Source: Fomitopsis serialis
Taxonomy: Eukaryota; Basidiomycota; Agaricomycetes; Polyporales; Fomitopsidaceae
Assembly: GCF_022376445.1 (NCBI RefSeq)
Contig: NW_025954988.1
Coordinates: forward strand, 62,001-126,000
Direction: 5' to 3'
DNA length: 64,000 nt
The translations under genes and the position numbers were made by a program. The notes beneath the pieces are model-generated. The model did not search any database, had not been told where the DNA came from, and saw only the letters and a program-made list of their open reading frames with translations. Of the stretch, positions 22,690 through 33,527 are shown piece by piece (the stretch's first letter is position 1; the number at the start of each line of letters is the position of its first letter).

Positions 22690-23569
22690 GGCGACACATG
22701 CCACAATCCTGGCTCTGCGCGTGCTCTATAGGTATGTGACTCACCATACGAGGTGTGGACGATGTTGATCTCGCAAGTAGCACGAAGCCGTCTGATGGTC
22801 ACGGTGGAAGGGCAGCGTCGGCGAGATGAGGCGGGGTCGAGTTGTCGCAGCTGTGGCAGTCGTCGTGTTGTAGACCTGTCGCGAATGCACATTATTCGAC
22901 AGGATTTGACACTGAACTCACTTCCTGTGACGAGATGTGAGAATCCCAGTGGCCACTGAGGTATAGGCCTTCCCGGTGAGGTCTCGCAAGTATCCGACTC
23001 CCTCGAACAAGCTACCAAGCACTGTTTCGCTGGTTCGGAGACCAATCCAGATATTGTGCGGGGGTTCCGTAGATGATATTGATGTTGCTGTCCTGGCTAT
23101 GCGGGGAGTGCATACATCAACGAAGGAGCATTTGCAACCACTTCTATCATTGACTAGAGGACCAGCTACTGAATGCTGGATCCGTTAACTTGCTGCATTC
23201 AATGGCTGGAAAGACAAATTCAATCAAAGTCGAGGTGAAAATATAAGCTGAAAGCATACTTGCCTTAGACTTCGCTACGCAGTTAGTAACTTCCATGATG
23301 GATCGATGAGACTGACAGGTGACTTCCACCAGCCTTGAAGCAATTGTACTAATCCATGCCGAACATATTGACATGTCTGTTTTCCACAATGGCCTTTGCA
23401 GTCCGTTCGTTCTAAAGCACGGATATTCGCTTCAGCAATAGCTGTTCGTCGCCGGAGAGTGCCTGCAGAATGTTCAAAAGGATGTCCATCGCCCGAGGAG
23501 TCTTCGTATTCTAGTACTTGTTCTAGTAGGTAGCGTATTCTGTGAACCCGCCGGTATTCAGTACCGGGT

Positions 23570-24360
23570 TCAAGTTTAGACACGCGCACATCTGTGTTCA
23601 GTATGGCCACGCGCAGCCCGCCCGCGGTGATCCCGGAGAGCTGGGTGCCCATTAGACGGTCGAAGTCGGATGGTTTGAAGCTGGTTTTAAGCTCTCGGCA
23701 TGTGCAGGACCGTAGGCATATCTGCCAAGGGCGTTGGCGACCATGGCGGCCACGGCTGTCGGATGCGCCGGCGTAGCACCCGAGAAGTCGGTGTGGGATA
23801 GCTGGGATAGGCCGAGGAAGATAAGTTCGTGCGTATGCGGATACTCGCCGCAGAAGGCCTTGGTACTTAGTTGGTACTCAGTAGCAAGTCGGCTAGCTTT
23901 GGTCCGCGCTAGCTGTAGAATTCGCCGTGTCGCGCGTCATAGTAGATGCGCAAGTCGAAGTGACGGATAGCGTCCTTCAGCTGCTGTCGAAGGTCACCTG
24001 GCTGTGCGAGCACATGCGTAGTGATGCCTAGATACACCTGGTTAGAGGCCCAGGGCGCAGCGTCCGAGTCGCCGAGAGGTGTGGCACAACCATGCTTGAG
24101 CTTCCAAAAGGACGCGATACCGCCCCCCCAGTCCTTCTGAGAGAACTCGTCAGTCAGGCCAAACGCCTGGCTATCATGGGTCGCGGGTAGCATGATGCTA
24201 TCTAGCGTCTTGGCCTGCACCCGACATCCATGCGCTGTAGGCCCAAATTCAGGGCTGAGGACACCGGGAAAGGAGTAGCGAATCCACAGGACGATAGGAC
24301 ATCCTTGATAGCGTCGTTGAGAGCGTTCAGAATGTCAGAAGGTAGGATGTACGCGAGGAT
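23570..24360 (-). pseudogene. PI-PLC X-like phosphodiesterase remnant
   Basis: Read on the minus strand, the order is ILPSDILNALNDAIKDVLSS and LNLGLQRMDVG (from about 24355). A one-base shift then gives DSIMLPATHDSQAFGLTDEF and QPGDLRQQLKDAIRHFDLRI (24220-23940). After a stop comes HELIFLGLSQLSHTDFSGAT with AMVANALGRYAYGPA (near 23850-23720), and finally LMGTQLSGITAGGLRVAI (about 23655-23600). The PATHDS motif and the IRHFDLRIYYD segment are typical of the catalytic TIM-barrel of PLC-like phosphodiesterases. At least one frameshift and an internal stop (about 23918) break the frame, and no splice sites rescue it, so I call it a pseudogene. The original protein was probably secreted or membrane-bound, as in other fungal members. 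Confidence 0.65.
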
Positions 24361-25194
24361 GCCGCTCAATCCTTGTTTCGTTCGATCGGAGGCTCCACTC
24401 CATCATGGACACCTGCAGCGCGTCAAACATTAGTAAGGCAAGTCGTTCGTGAAGACAACATAAGCATCGGTAGGCACGGTCCACCACGTTCGAACACTCC
24501 CATGCAAGCAACGAGACGACCAACTCTACGATGAGGGCCCGTCGCACCGGCGTTCAAGTTCGCAGGCTTGGAAAGGCGTAGTAGGCGATCCCTGCACTTT
24601 GTGGTGTATCCAGTATGAACTAGCAATCAGCCGATGCGAACTGTCAAGGCTGTTGGTTTGATAGCTTACCGTGTCATGATCCCCAAGTTGTAGGCGTAGA
24701 GGCCGCATGTTGCATTGACGTCCTGCTTGTTTAAGAGCCTTCCTATTTAGTACGCCGCCATTCGAGCGCGGCTCGCCCCAGGGGCCTTGGCCTACTAGTA
24801 GCGTGTCCGACGTAACCTAGGTCCCAACCCTGAGGGCAGCGAGGCACCACGCAAATTAGGTTCCGCACTGTCGACGCCTCAGTCTCCGTATGCGGCACCA
24901 CACGTACTGAACCTCCGTCGCCGAGGCCTGAGGCGGCGTTAGCCTGAGTAAGTCCCTCGCACGACAATGCCTCCGCGACATCCCTTCCATCCGTACCTAG
25001 TCCCTGAAGAAAAAGTGCCTGTCCTGTACCTGTCCCTGGACAGTTCAACAGACTCAGAGCCCTTTGAGCCATGAGCCAGGCCCGAGTGCCTGCGTATGCT
25101 TCTAGACCCCGCGCAAGTGCCTGTCGGAAGATCAGCCAGACACGAGGCCACATACCACTGGCAGCGTCAGACCATCTCGCATCCGTAACGCCGT

Positions 25195-25230
25195 CCACCC
25201 GCCACCCGCCACCCGCCACCCGCCACCCGT
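25195..25230. repeat. Short heptamer tandem repeat
   Basis: The unit CCACCCG is repeated about five times in a row. It is likely a replication-slippage microrepeat with no coding role. Confidence 0.7.
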
Positions 25231-25839
25231 TAGTCGAACAAACCAACTCGCCACAATCACCAAGCCACGGCTCAAGCTCAAGACAGGCCGACCAGCCTCA
25301 GCCAGGGGGGCTCCTCGTTACTTACACTCGATTTCGACTCGACTGCTACATCTACGCTACGTAGCGTACGCCGACTCCATGACGAGACTCATGCGGAAAG
25401 GGTTCAAATCTGGGATCCGGACATGGAAGGATTAAGTCCGACGAAGCTACAAAGTCCGCGCGCTGCATGTATGCTAAGGCTCCGTGCTGGTGATAATAAT
25501 GTTACCTATGGTGTCGACAACGATGATGGTGGTGCTAGGGGTGGTATTCAAACGAGGCGGTCCGGTGCGCGAGGGACAGGAGGTGCACATGCGGGTGGAC
25601 GAGTGAGGAGACGCTGAGTTGGGAGTTCCGGGATCGGAAGGTTGGCCACGATGACAGGGATGGCGCACCGCCGAGCTTCCAATTCCAACGGTTTCGTACC
25701 ACGCACCACGCACGCGATCCTGCCAAGGGGGTGACCAACGCAGGGTGAGATAACTCCAAAAAGAAAGCGGAAGGCATAGCAGATGTTCTGATTCACGACC
25801 GCACGGCATACCCAACCACTGGCAGCCCGCGCGCAGCGC

Positions 25840-28399
25840 TCAACACTGGCCCAGGAACGAGTTCTTCGGGAACGGGTGCCCGTAGTCGTCCTGCCACGTC
25901 GTCAGGTTCGGGTTGTTGTACGCCTCCGGGTATTCGCTGATGTACTTCGCCGTCGGGAAGTCCTCCGGGTCGCACCCGATGTTCGTCGAGTCGCTCGGCT
26001 GGTACACCCGGATGTAGTCCACCCGCAGGTGCACCGGGAACGGTATCGCCGCGAGGTCCACGTCGCCGAAGTTGTGCGACATCCCGAGGTTCATGATCAC
26101 GTACTGCGAGACCACGCAGCGGGTGAGGCGCGTTCGGAGGTGAGGGACGGAGCGGATACGTACCATGGGCTCCTGCGAAACGGGCCGCGCCGAAATTTCC
26201 ACCCTCGAGTCCGCCGCGAGACCAGCGACGTTGAGCGTCCAAGCATGCTTGTTGTCCGATATCCACGTCACGTACTACACACCTCCCATCAGCCCCTTCC
26301 TCAACCCTTCACTCGAAGGCGACCACTCACCGCATTGTCGAACCCAGGCTTGTACTCCACTCCGTAGACTGAGAAACACCCCGTCTCGCCCTCATAACAG
26401 TTCTGGTCGGTCTCCGTCACCACACTCGTCGCCTGCTGGAGGACGCCGCCCGTGTACGTGTTCTGGTACGAGAGCGACGTGTCGTAGATGACCTCGTTCG
26501 TGCTCGTGTTGAACCACTCGTACGCCTCATTAAACGGCTGCACCCGCCAAACACCGCGTAATCAGACCCACGCGACAGCAACAATATAGATCGAGACTCA
26601 CAGCCCACTGTGCGCTCTGACTGACTTGCCCTACGGGTGGCGTGCCCCCGACCTGCGCCTCCAGCATATCGATCTCAGGCGCTGCCCGCCCCACGAATGT
26701 CCCGTCGCTATGCTTCGGGCCCGGGTGGCTCTCACCGGGGCACGTACATCTCGATAGGCGCTGCCCAGGCAAGTACGACAACGCGCCGCCGTAAGCCGCG
26801 TCGCCGTTCTCCGTCGCCGCGATGGGCTTGCCGTTGACAGTTTGGTTCGCGACCGTGCCGACGTCGCAGGCGTCGTACGAATACGGCCACTGCGCGGGGG
26901 GTCAGATAGAAGCCGCAGGGCGCGAACATGAGCACGACGTACCAAGCCCTCGAGACTCGCGCCGTACCCCGCCCTGCCGAGGTTGCCCATCGTCCAGATC
27001 GCAGGCCAGAGCCCGACGACGTTGCTCAGGCCCGGCAGGCTCACGTTCGCCTCCACGTACCCGCCCGTGAAGCAGAACTTGTTCCACGTGCTCATCATCC
27101 CGCCCTGGTAGTTCAGGTTGTTGATCTGCTTCTCCGAAAGCGTGATGACCAGGCTCCCGTCCGCGGTCTCGATCGCGTTCGGGTGGTACCACTCGAGGTT
27201 GTTTGTCTCCCAGTAGTGCAGGTTCACCGCTTCCCAGAACGGGTCGTCGCCCGGCCAGAACGTGCGCCCGGGCATGTTGAACTCGTCCGAGAACACGAGC
27301 GACATGCTCGTCGTGCCGTCGTACCGCGACGTCGTGTGGTACGCGCTCTTGGGCGTGTCCTCGTCGATGAGCCCGTGGTTGCCGGGGATCATGGGCACCT
27401 GTCCAGATGCGTTCGTTCCGCCGAGATTGAACCCGCCGAGGGTGCCCATGTGGTTTTCGCGGTAGTAGGTAATGATCGGGTATCCAGCGCTAGATAGACA
27501 TGCGTGAGCGGAGATGATACATGGCGGGGCGCGCGAGGATGCTTCGCGGACGGATATAGCGACTCTGTACTCACAAGAGGGTCAGCAAGGCACCGACAAC
27601 CAGGACGAGGAAGCCGACGTTCACGAAGCCGCGCCATGTGAAGATGGGGCCATCGCGATTTATTCGGCGGGGCCTGTCATCGGGGTCTGGTTGGTGAAAG
27701 TCGTCGTCGGCTTCCTTGGTATCTGCTGAGACGTTTGCGCCCCATTGTTCCGGATCTGCAGAGAGAGGGAACTGTGCAGGCAGTGAGCAAGATGGTCCGT
27801 GCTGCGGAAATGCACTGTGAAGACTGTTGGGTGCGTGGAAAGGATCCCAGAATAGATGTGGCGAATGACCAGCGCGCCTAATGGTGCGGGAGGAGGCGCG
27901 ACATGGCGAACGGAGAAATGGTGTGCAAGGCAAGGCTGCGATGTGTCCGCCTGCCTGCTGTTCTCGAGATCCCCCAAGCACAGGGCACGACTGACAGACA
28001 CCATCGAGGCTCGTGTATAGCATGTGCTGGTTATGAGCGTGCGGAGGCACAGACACAGCATGATACGGACGCGAAATATGAACAGGACCGTGGCGCGCGA
28101 CGCTCACGCTTTCTATGCGCGTTGACGCAACTTCAGGTAGGATTGGTAGGTGGGACTTGGACTTACATCGCGAGCGAGGGACGCAAGGGACAGTGGGCGG
28201 CTGTGACTGAGATAGGGAGACTCGGGCTGGACGGGTCGTGAGCGGGTGGTCGAAGCATGTAGAAGTAGGTGCTCACTCCTGAGGATGACGGGGAGCTGGT
28301 GACGCTGACGAAGCTCTGTAGCCTGCTGGCGGCGACGCTGGGGAGGGAGGCGATGGGGCGATAGCGGTCGCCTGTGCCGCGGAGGTCTTGGAGAGACAT
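25840..28399 (-). CDS. KRE6/SKN1-type GH16 beta-glucan synthesis-associated protein
   Basis: This protein family is needed for beta-1,6-glucan assembly in the fungal wall and sits in secretory membranes. Exon 1 starts at 28399 (MSLQDLRGTGDRYRPIASLP). A later exon gives the cytosolic stretch DPEQWGANVSADTKEADDDF and the single type II anchor FVNVGFLVLVVGALLTLL (near 27580). The lumenal GH16 domain follows: SMSLVFSDEFNMPGRTFWPG, NNLEWYHPNAIETADGSLVI, GYVEANVSLPGLSNVVGLWP, APEIDMLEAQ (the E-x-D-x-x-E catalytic motif, near 26680), then PVHLRVDYIRVYQPSD and the end GHPFPKNSFLGQC. Several short introns interrupt it (about 28160, 27570-27480, 26930-26880, 26595-26540, 26340-26275, 26165-26110). The gene lies wholly between the two inverted arms and looks intact. 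Confidence 0.88.
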
Positions 28400-28628
28400 G
28401 GCGGGGCGGGGATGGCAGGAGGGGGAGGTCGCAGGAGGGACGCAGGCCTGGAGGACGAGCCGTGGCGGGAGAGGGAGAGGGAGGCGTGGGCGGGAAGAAG
28501 AGGATGTGGCTGGGAGGGTCCTCTGGCAAAATCGAAGGAGGCGAGTTGTCGGTGCGGGCGATAGGCACAGCTCCCGGCGGCGTGCAAAAGAACCTGACGT
28601 CAGGTCAGTTCACCCGTCCACCCATTCG

Positions 28629-29183
28629 ATGTCGCGCGATCCCCCGACACCTCCCCGTCCTCCGGTCCGTGCGCCCCTCGCTACGAGCGTACCGTCGCGT
28701 AAACTCAGCCGCATTGCGACGGAGCGGCCGCGTGCAGCGGGAGACGCACCGATGGGAGCCGAGCGGGCCCAGCGACCTTCGCAGGTGGAGCAGAACCAGC
28801 ATCCCAACTTCGATGTCACGTGCGCTTCCAAACCTGCTCTCTTTCCGGAACGAAGATCTGCTGCGCAGATCGGGTACAGGCGCCCGCGATCCTCCGCCTC
28901 CCACAGTCTAGACCGCTCGTCCGCCCTGTGTCTCGGCCCTTGCAGCCATCCCCCGAACGGCAGCCCGCACACACCTTCCAGCCTGCACAAGCACAACACA
29001 AACACGAAACTGTCAGATGCACTCGCAGCCGTCGATGTACGCTGGCATCAATTTGCGCTACAACTATCCGTCGTATTCACCCTGAATAATAGCGAAACAG
29101 AATCTGGTGCCCATCCCAGGAACTGGTGGGCCTTCGAGACCCCAGCGGGGAACGTCCTGGTCTCGGCCTCAGGCTTTACTTAG
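28629..29183 (+). CDS. Possible hypothetical protein, weakly supported
   Basis: An open frame of 185 codons starts MSRDPPTPPRPPVRAPLATS at 28629, only 230 bp upstream of and divergent from KRE6. The first 90 residues have a Pro/Arg-rich coding-like composition (VPSRKLSRIATERPRAAGDA); after about 28900 the translation becomes Ser/His-rich and looks non-coding. It ends exactly where the right inverted arm begins. It may be the 5' part of a gene cut off by the inverted duplication, or an accident of GC-rich sequence. No domain is recognised. Confidence 0.25.
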   Translation: MSRDPPTPPRPPVRAPLATSVPSRKLSRIATERPRAAGDAPMGAERAQRPSQVEQNQHPNFDVTCASKPALFPERRSAAQIGYRRPRSSASHSLDRSSALCLGPCSHPPNGSPHTPSSLHKHNTNTKLSDALAAVDVRWHQFALQLSVVFTLNNSETESGAHPRNWWAFETPAGNVLVSASGFT

Positions 29184-29404
29184 GCAGTGAGTTCAGTTTC
29201 AAATGTTTCCATTCGCGACAGGTCTACAATGCGACAACTGCCACAGCTGCGACAACTCGACCCTGCATCATCTCGACGCCGCCCTTCGTACCGTGACCAT
29301 CGGACGGCTTCGTGCTACTTGCGAGATCAACATCGTTCATCTCTCGTATGGTGAGTCCCATACCTATAGAGCACGCGCGCAGCGAGGATTGCGCCAAGTT
29401 CGCT

Positions 29405-29559
29405 TTACTTGCTCTTGGGAGGCTCAGCGCAGCCGCACGCCGGGTAGGTGCAGGAGCCGCCGTTGGCCTGGACGTTCGCGCAGGTAGCCTTGTCCTGTGG
29501 TCCCTTTCAGTGCCTGTTTTTTACACGAACATTCGACGCGTGGAATCACTCACAGACAT
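29405..29559 (-). CDS. Cysteine-rich 31-residue peptide, copy 3
   Basis: Start at 29559 (ATGTCT, 29559-29554), a 59-nt intron (29553-29495), then exon 2 from 29494 to the stop TAA at 29407-29405. The protein has the CANVQANGGSCTYPACGC core and the AEPPKSK tail, identical to copies 2 and 4. Its promoter mirrors that of copy 2: GGTGTATATAAGATCTGAGG near 29650, followed by a CCTCAGT/CCTCGACTACACAA initiator-like block. The paired copies 2 and 3 therefore descend from one ancestral gene by the inverted duplication. Confidence 0.72.
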
Positions 29560-30519
29560 TGCGATTTGCGAGAGGTTGTGGGTTGGCGAGGGGTAAGTGG
29601 CTTGTGTAGTCGAGGACTGAGTACTGAGGGCTGACCTACGAGTCCTCAGATCTTATATACACCACGAGAGTCGATGCTACGTTCAGAGATGTACCACGGC
29701 ATCCTTGTGGAGGTCGTTATGGTCGCAATGCTACTGGCGCACCGTACACCCAATGAGAACGTGGGGCTTGGTCAATCCGGAAGGAACTCCGTCTGGGGTA
29801 CACGGGTACGTATCCGTGACATGTACGCCTCCTAGGGTTGGTTCGGAACTTGTCTGCGCAGCAGAGCCAAGTATGCCGAAGGTGGTATCCCTTCCCGGCT
29901 GGTCTTCCTCGTAGTTGGGACGGATCTGGTGAGTCGTTCGAGGTGCACGAGGGCATACCCAGTTCAAGGCTCGGGGGGCAAGTCAGAGCATATCCGCGCC
30001 AGGGTGTCTGACCGCCGCGATGATACCCTCGAATGCATGACGAGAAACTGAGTACGGAGCCACGACTTGGTCCGCTGAGGTGTGTTCAGGTTCATCTCCG
30101 GCTGGCTTGGACCCACATGCTCACGTACACCATGATCATCAGGCACGGCGGCTCCCTACCAACTCAGTTGGCGCACTGAACGGTTCAGATTGTGTCCCAC
30201 CAGGCACCATCCACGAACGCGAATCCGGCAGTCGATCTGTTCGAAGGCATCCACTGCAGGCTTCTCAGCATCTACTCACACGATCGTTTGCCGGTCTCTC
30301 GCCGTTCAAACTACGAACAACAACACGGCCAAATTCGTTTCGAAGGATTTCCATTCGAGATGCTATGCGTCTACAACACGACCTAAAGCCTCCCGGACCC
30401 TTGCGGCCCTCCCTCCACCGCAAAGTTGCGCTGTCCACCCGCCTCCGGTTAGTCTCAGTAGGACAAACACGGAATGCAGGAGAACATACCCATAGTGCGC
30501 ATCGACTCGGGCGCAAGGT

Positions 30520-30679
30520 CTACTTGCTCTTCGGAGGCTCGGCGCAGCCGCATGCGGGGTAGGTGCAGCTGCCGCCGTTGGCCTGGACGTTCGCGCAGGT
30601 AGCTTTGTCCTGTCGTCGTTCCGTCAGCTCTCTATTCCGAGTCGTCTCGATACGAACCAGACGCGGTACTCACAGACAT
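30520..30679 (-). CDS. Cysteine-rich 31-residue peptide, copy 4
   Basis: Start at 30679 (exon 1 30679-30674), a 64-nt intron (30673-30610) and exon 2 from 30609 to the stop TAG at 30522-30520. The amino-acid sequence equals copies 2 and 3. The flanks, however, match copy 1: CGCGAAGGTATAAAAG near 30745, GTCCAATGAC near 30835, and the 3' flank GGTGGACAGCGCAACTT near 30430. Copy 4 is thus the positional partner of copy 1, yet its protein matches the other pair. Copy 1 is the one that has changed. Confidence 0.72.
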
Positions 30680-31366
30680 TGTGTGTGTGAGTGGAGGAGA
30701 GTAGGCGAGTACTGGGGATGTAAAGACACTGGGACGTCTTTTATACCTTCGCGAGGCGGAGAAGGACGTCGGCTCTGGAAGGTTGTACGCCTGGGTGTTT
30801 TGCTATGTTCAAGCCGTCATTGGACAAGCATCTAACCAATGACTTGATGCTCATTGGCCGCATCGTCCGCTGTTCCCGAGAAGTCGCGGGTCTTAGGAAC
30901 ATGGTCACCGTAGCATGAGCAACAGTTTGCTTCAGCACGCGCGCACGTCGCGGACTCAGTAGCTTTGTCGGACTCATTTTTTCCGATTGGACTCTTGCTG
31001 TTCGTCTTCATCGGTGTCCATAGAACGATCTACGTATTAGACAGTGGTGCGGAGTCTAAACTTGACTGTGCATGGCGCAGTCGGTGGCATGCGACCAACC
31101 GGGAGTCTCCCTGACCTCCAACAAACCTCCAACGCGCACATCGTCTCTGTAGAGATCTTCAGTTCTTCATACTTGGAGTGCCCCTATAGCTTGAAGCTTT
31201 GAAGCTTGACACCAGTAGCACGCTGCGTCTGCGCTGTGTCGCCGAGTCGGACATTTGACTCGGAAGTCACTGTCACATTGGCAGTTGCTGCTGTACGTCG
31301 CACCTCTGAATCTGTCGGATGTAACGGAACATCCTTACATATGAATACTACTCTCCAGTGTATGCG

Positions 31367-31906
31367 ATGGATAGTGATAACGCCACTTTGGACCTCGACA
31401 GTGACTCGCTGTACATCTGCCTGACACAGTTGTTCGGTCCGCCAGGGCGTTTCCACTGGTCGATCTACATCACGGACGCTCAGGGACTAGCCACTCAGTA
31501 CCAATGGGCTGAGGACCTCGCCAGGTGCGACCGCAGTGCTCCAGTCGAAAAGTACAGCTGCAGCATCGTCCAGCCCGTGAAACAGCGCAGCGAGACGCTA
31601 CAGTGGAACCTCGCGTTCATCAAGATGTCGCATTTCGTTCGAACCATGGACTCGGACAGCTACGACGAACTATTCGCCAACATATTCACTACCAGCTGGG
31701 CCAGCTGGAAGGACAATCGTCAGCACGGCCTCAGCTGCAGGACATGGGCCATCGCGGCCTTGCAGAAGTTGCGGGAGAAGGGGGGCATGCGGCGCCTCAG
31801 CGCAGAGCAGATCGCTGGTCTCGAGGCCAAGATCATTGCCATAGGATGCGCGGTGGAGCAACGCGTTGCTATAGGCGATAATACTGTCGAGATGGCGGAG
31901 CTGTGA
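31367..31906 (+). CDS. Uncharacterised fungal protein of about 179 residues
   Basis: The frame starts MDSDNATLDLDSDSLYICLT at 31367 and ends at a TGA at 31904-31906; an in-frame GTG lies just upstream, but ATG is the natural choice. GRFHWSIYITDAQGLATQYQ and the later SWKDNRQHGLSCRTWAIAAL resemble a group of small fungal proteins of unknown function (the FHWSIY motif is typical, possibly DUF7770). There is no signal peptide, no membrane segment, and no clear catalytic motif. A 5' exon cannot be excluded. The gene lies just outside the right inverted arm. Confidence 0.65.
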   Translation: MDSDNATLDLDSDSLYICLTQLFGPPGRFHWSIYITDAQGLATQYQWAEDLARCDRSAPVEKYSCSIVQPVKQRSETLQWNLAFIKMSHFVRTMDSDSYDELFANIFTTSWASWKDNRQHGLSCRTWAIAALQKLREKGGMRRLSAEQIAGLEAKIIAIGCAVEQRVAIGDNTVEMAEL

Positions 31907-32205
31907 CGAGCATCATCAATCGGCTGGCCCCGGACTGGGGTAGACTCGTACTGATGCCCAAATCAATGTATATCAAGATGGCAACGCAATATTCACGATT
32001 GCGGGAGAAAAGTCCATACGACCAGTCAAAGCACGAAGAACAGGTTTTCACTTTGGACATGTACGTAACGGTACTACGGGTGCAGGTTTCTCTTCAGTGT
32101 TCACAGTATAAACACGCGGAGAACATGAAATCATCACACAGACCATCGCCGTAGTGTGGCTATGATACACACTAAACGCAGTCACCCGCAGCTACAAACC
32201 ACATA

Positions 32206-33200
32206 CTAGCTCTGTTTTTCATGAACAGCAATCAGGTCCGCAACTGCTTGCGCCGCGAACGTGTCGGCCGCGCTTTCCCCTAGGAGTTGCGCACACCACG
32301 CCTGGATCGAATGCATCCAATACGGGCAATACTGTCTCCATCCACAACCCATCCTCGCCACGACGGCCTCCGCATAGCGTTCCGATGTCGGCGTGGCCAA
32401 CGACGACGGGATGCGCATGGTACTGGACTGCACCTGCCCCGTGTTCAGGTATGCGAAACGCACACTCGTCTGTGTGTCCCACACACGCTCGTCGGTGTCG
32501 AGTCCGCGAGCGAGTGCCTTCAGGAATGCTTTCGACCCCGCATAGACGGCCAATCGGGCCGGTGACAGCTCCCCTGCTTGGGATCCTATGAATTGGACCA
32601 GCACAGGACCTGTCCTCGAGGCGAGATGAAGTTGGGTAAGAAGAGTGTGGGTGACCATGAGGGGAAAGATCGCGTTGCGATTGATGATGTCCATGAGGTC
32701 TGTTTTGCTCAACCCGTTGATTCTGACGTGTAAAGTTGGAATTCAGATGTCCAAGCAAACACCAGAAGGAACGGGACGCACTTTTCCCTTGTCAGCGGCG
32801 AGCTGCCTACATTGTGGACAATGACGGTGATGTTCAAATCCTTGAACGGCGCGAGTATGCGTTCGAAGTCATGATCCGCATCAGAGGCGTCTGCGAAGAA
32901 GTATTTCACATCGCGTGCCCGAGCAGAGCCACGAATCTGGTCCACGACGTTGAGTAACTTCGCTTCGTTACGGCCGTGTAGAATCAGGTTGAAGCCTTGA
33001 TTGTATAATTCTGCTGCAATGGCCTTTCCAATGCCATCAGATGCACCCGTAACGAGAGCGTACGCCGGTGGTCCGTGGAGGTACCGATGCACCGTGCTCG
33101 GTCGGAGGAAGTACAGCCAAATGAAGCTCAAAAGGCGATACAGTTGCAGGACGAGGGAAACGATGCCCACAACAGCTAGGATTTGGACAACACTGAGCAT
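32206..33200 (-). CDS. Membrane-anchored short-chain dehydrogenase/reductase, paralogue A
   Basis: The start at 33200 gives a hydrophobic anchor (MLSVVQILAVVGIVSLVLQL), then LRPSTVHRYLHGPPAYALVT and the cofactor motif TGASDGIGKA. NAG-like HNVGSSPL precedes an intron (about 32781-32715, donor GTGCGT). The second exon has INGLSKTDLMDIINRNAIFP, the catalytic Ser region QFIGSQAGELS and YAGSKAF (Y-x3-K). The order and anchor resemble HSD17B12/KAR1-type 3-ketoacyl-CoA reductases of the ER, but the family is broad, so the substrate is open. A TATA-like TATATATA lies near 33270. Paralogues B and C at 57-60 kb share the anchor, the motifs and the intron position. Confidence 0.85.
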
Positions 33201-33527
33201 CGACGGAATGGGTGATTGTGTGAGACAAAGTGATGCATGCGAAGCTCAACAACATATACATACGTCTATATATATAGCATCCGACGCGGACGCCCTACAC
33301 ATGAGCGGCCATTTTAGCCGTGATTACGACTGATGCGTATTGCTGCATACTTAAGCATTGCGGTAATTCCAGCTGCAGTACTGTATCAGTGTATGCTCTT
33401 GTGAGTGATAGCAGCGCAACATTTCATAGTGTTGTAGACAGGTAGCTGACAGCGAACCTGAATGTCAACCCTTCTCATTACCTGTAACACGCAGCGGAGC
33501 GTCCCACGCAGCCTACATCCAACATGC

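Larger units (their letters stand above)
21185..22965. repeat. Left arm of a large inverted duplication
   Basis: This segment is matched in reverse complement by 29185-30915. The matching landmarks, in order, are CATGTTCTAAGA...GCGACTTCTTGGGAAC, GTCCAATGAC, CGCGAAGGTATAAAAG, peptide gene 1, GGTGGACAGCGCAACTT, TATCATCGCGGCG, GGTGTATATAAGATCTGAGG, peptide gene 2, CTCGCAAGTAGCACGAAGCC and AGACCTGTCGCGAATG. Similarity is high in the promoters and exons and lower between them, with small indels. The outer limits are estimated by eye. Confidence 0.85.
22966..25839. other. Interval between inverted arm and KRE6 with decayed coding sequence
   Basis: Apart from the PLC-like pseudogene (23570-24360) there is no intact gene. 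The short frames at 24743-25246 and 25423-25800 look non-coding. A heptamer repeat (CCACCCG, five near-perfect units) sits at about 25195-25230. This looks like degenerating sequence trapped between the inverted arms. Confidence 0.45.
29185..30915. repeat. Right arm of the large inverted duplication
   Basis: This is the reverse-complement counterpart of 21185-22965. It carries peptide copies 3 and 4 on the minus strand and the same non-coding blocks in mirrored order, including CACCGTACACCCAATGAGAAC and GGGTACACGGGTACGTATCC near 29740-29815. The arms are about 6.2 kb apart. Sequence match between arms is not perfect, so the duplication is not very recent or has been partly shuffled. Confidence 0.85.
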
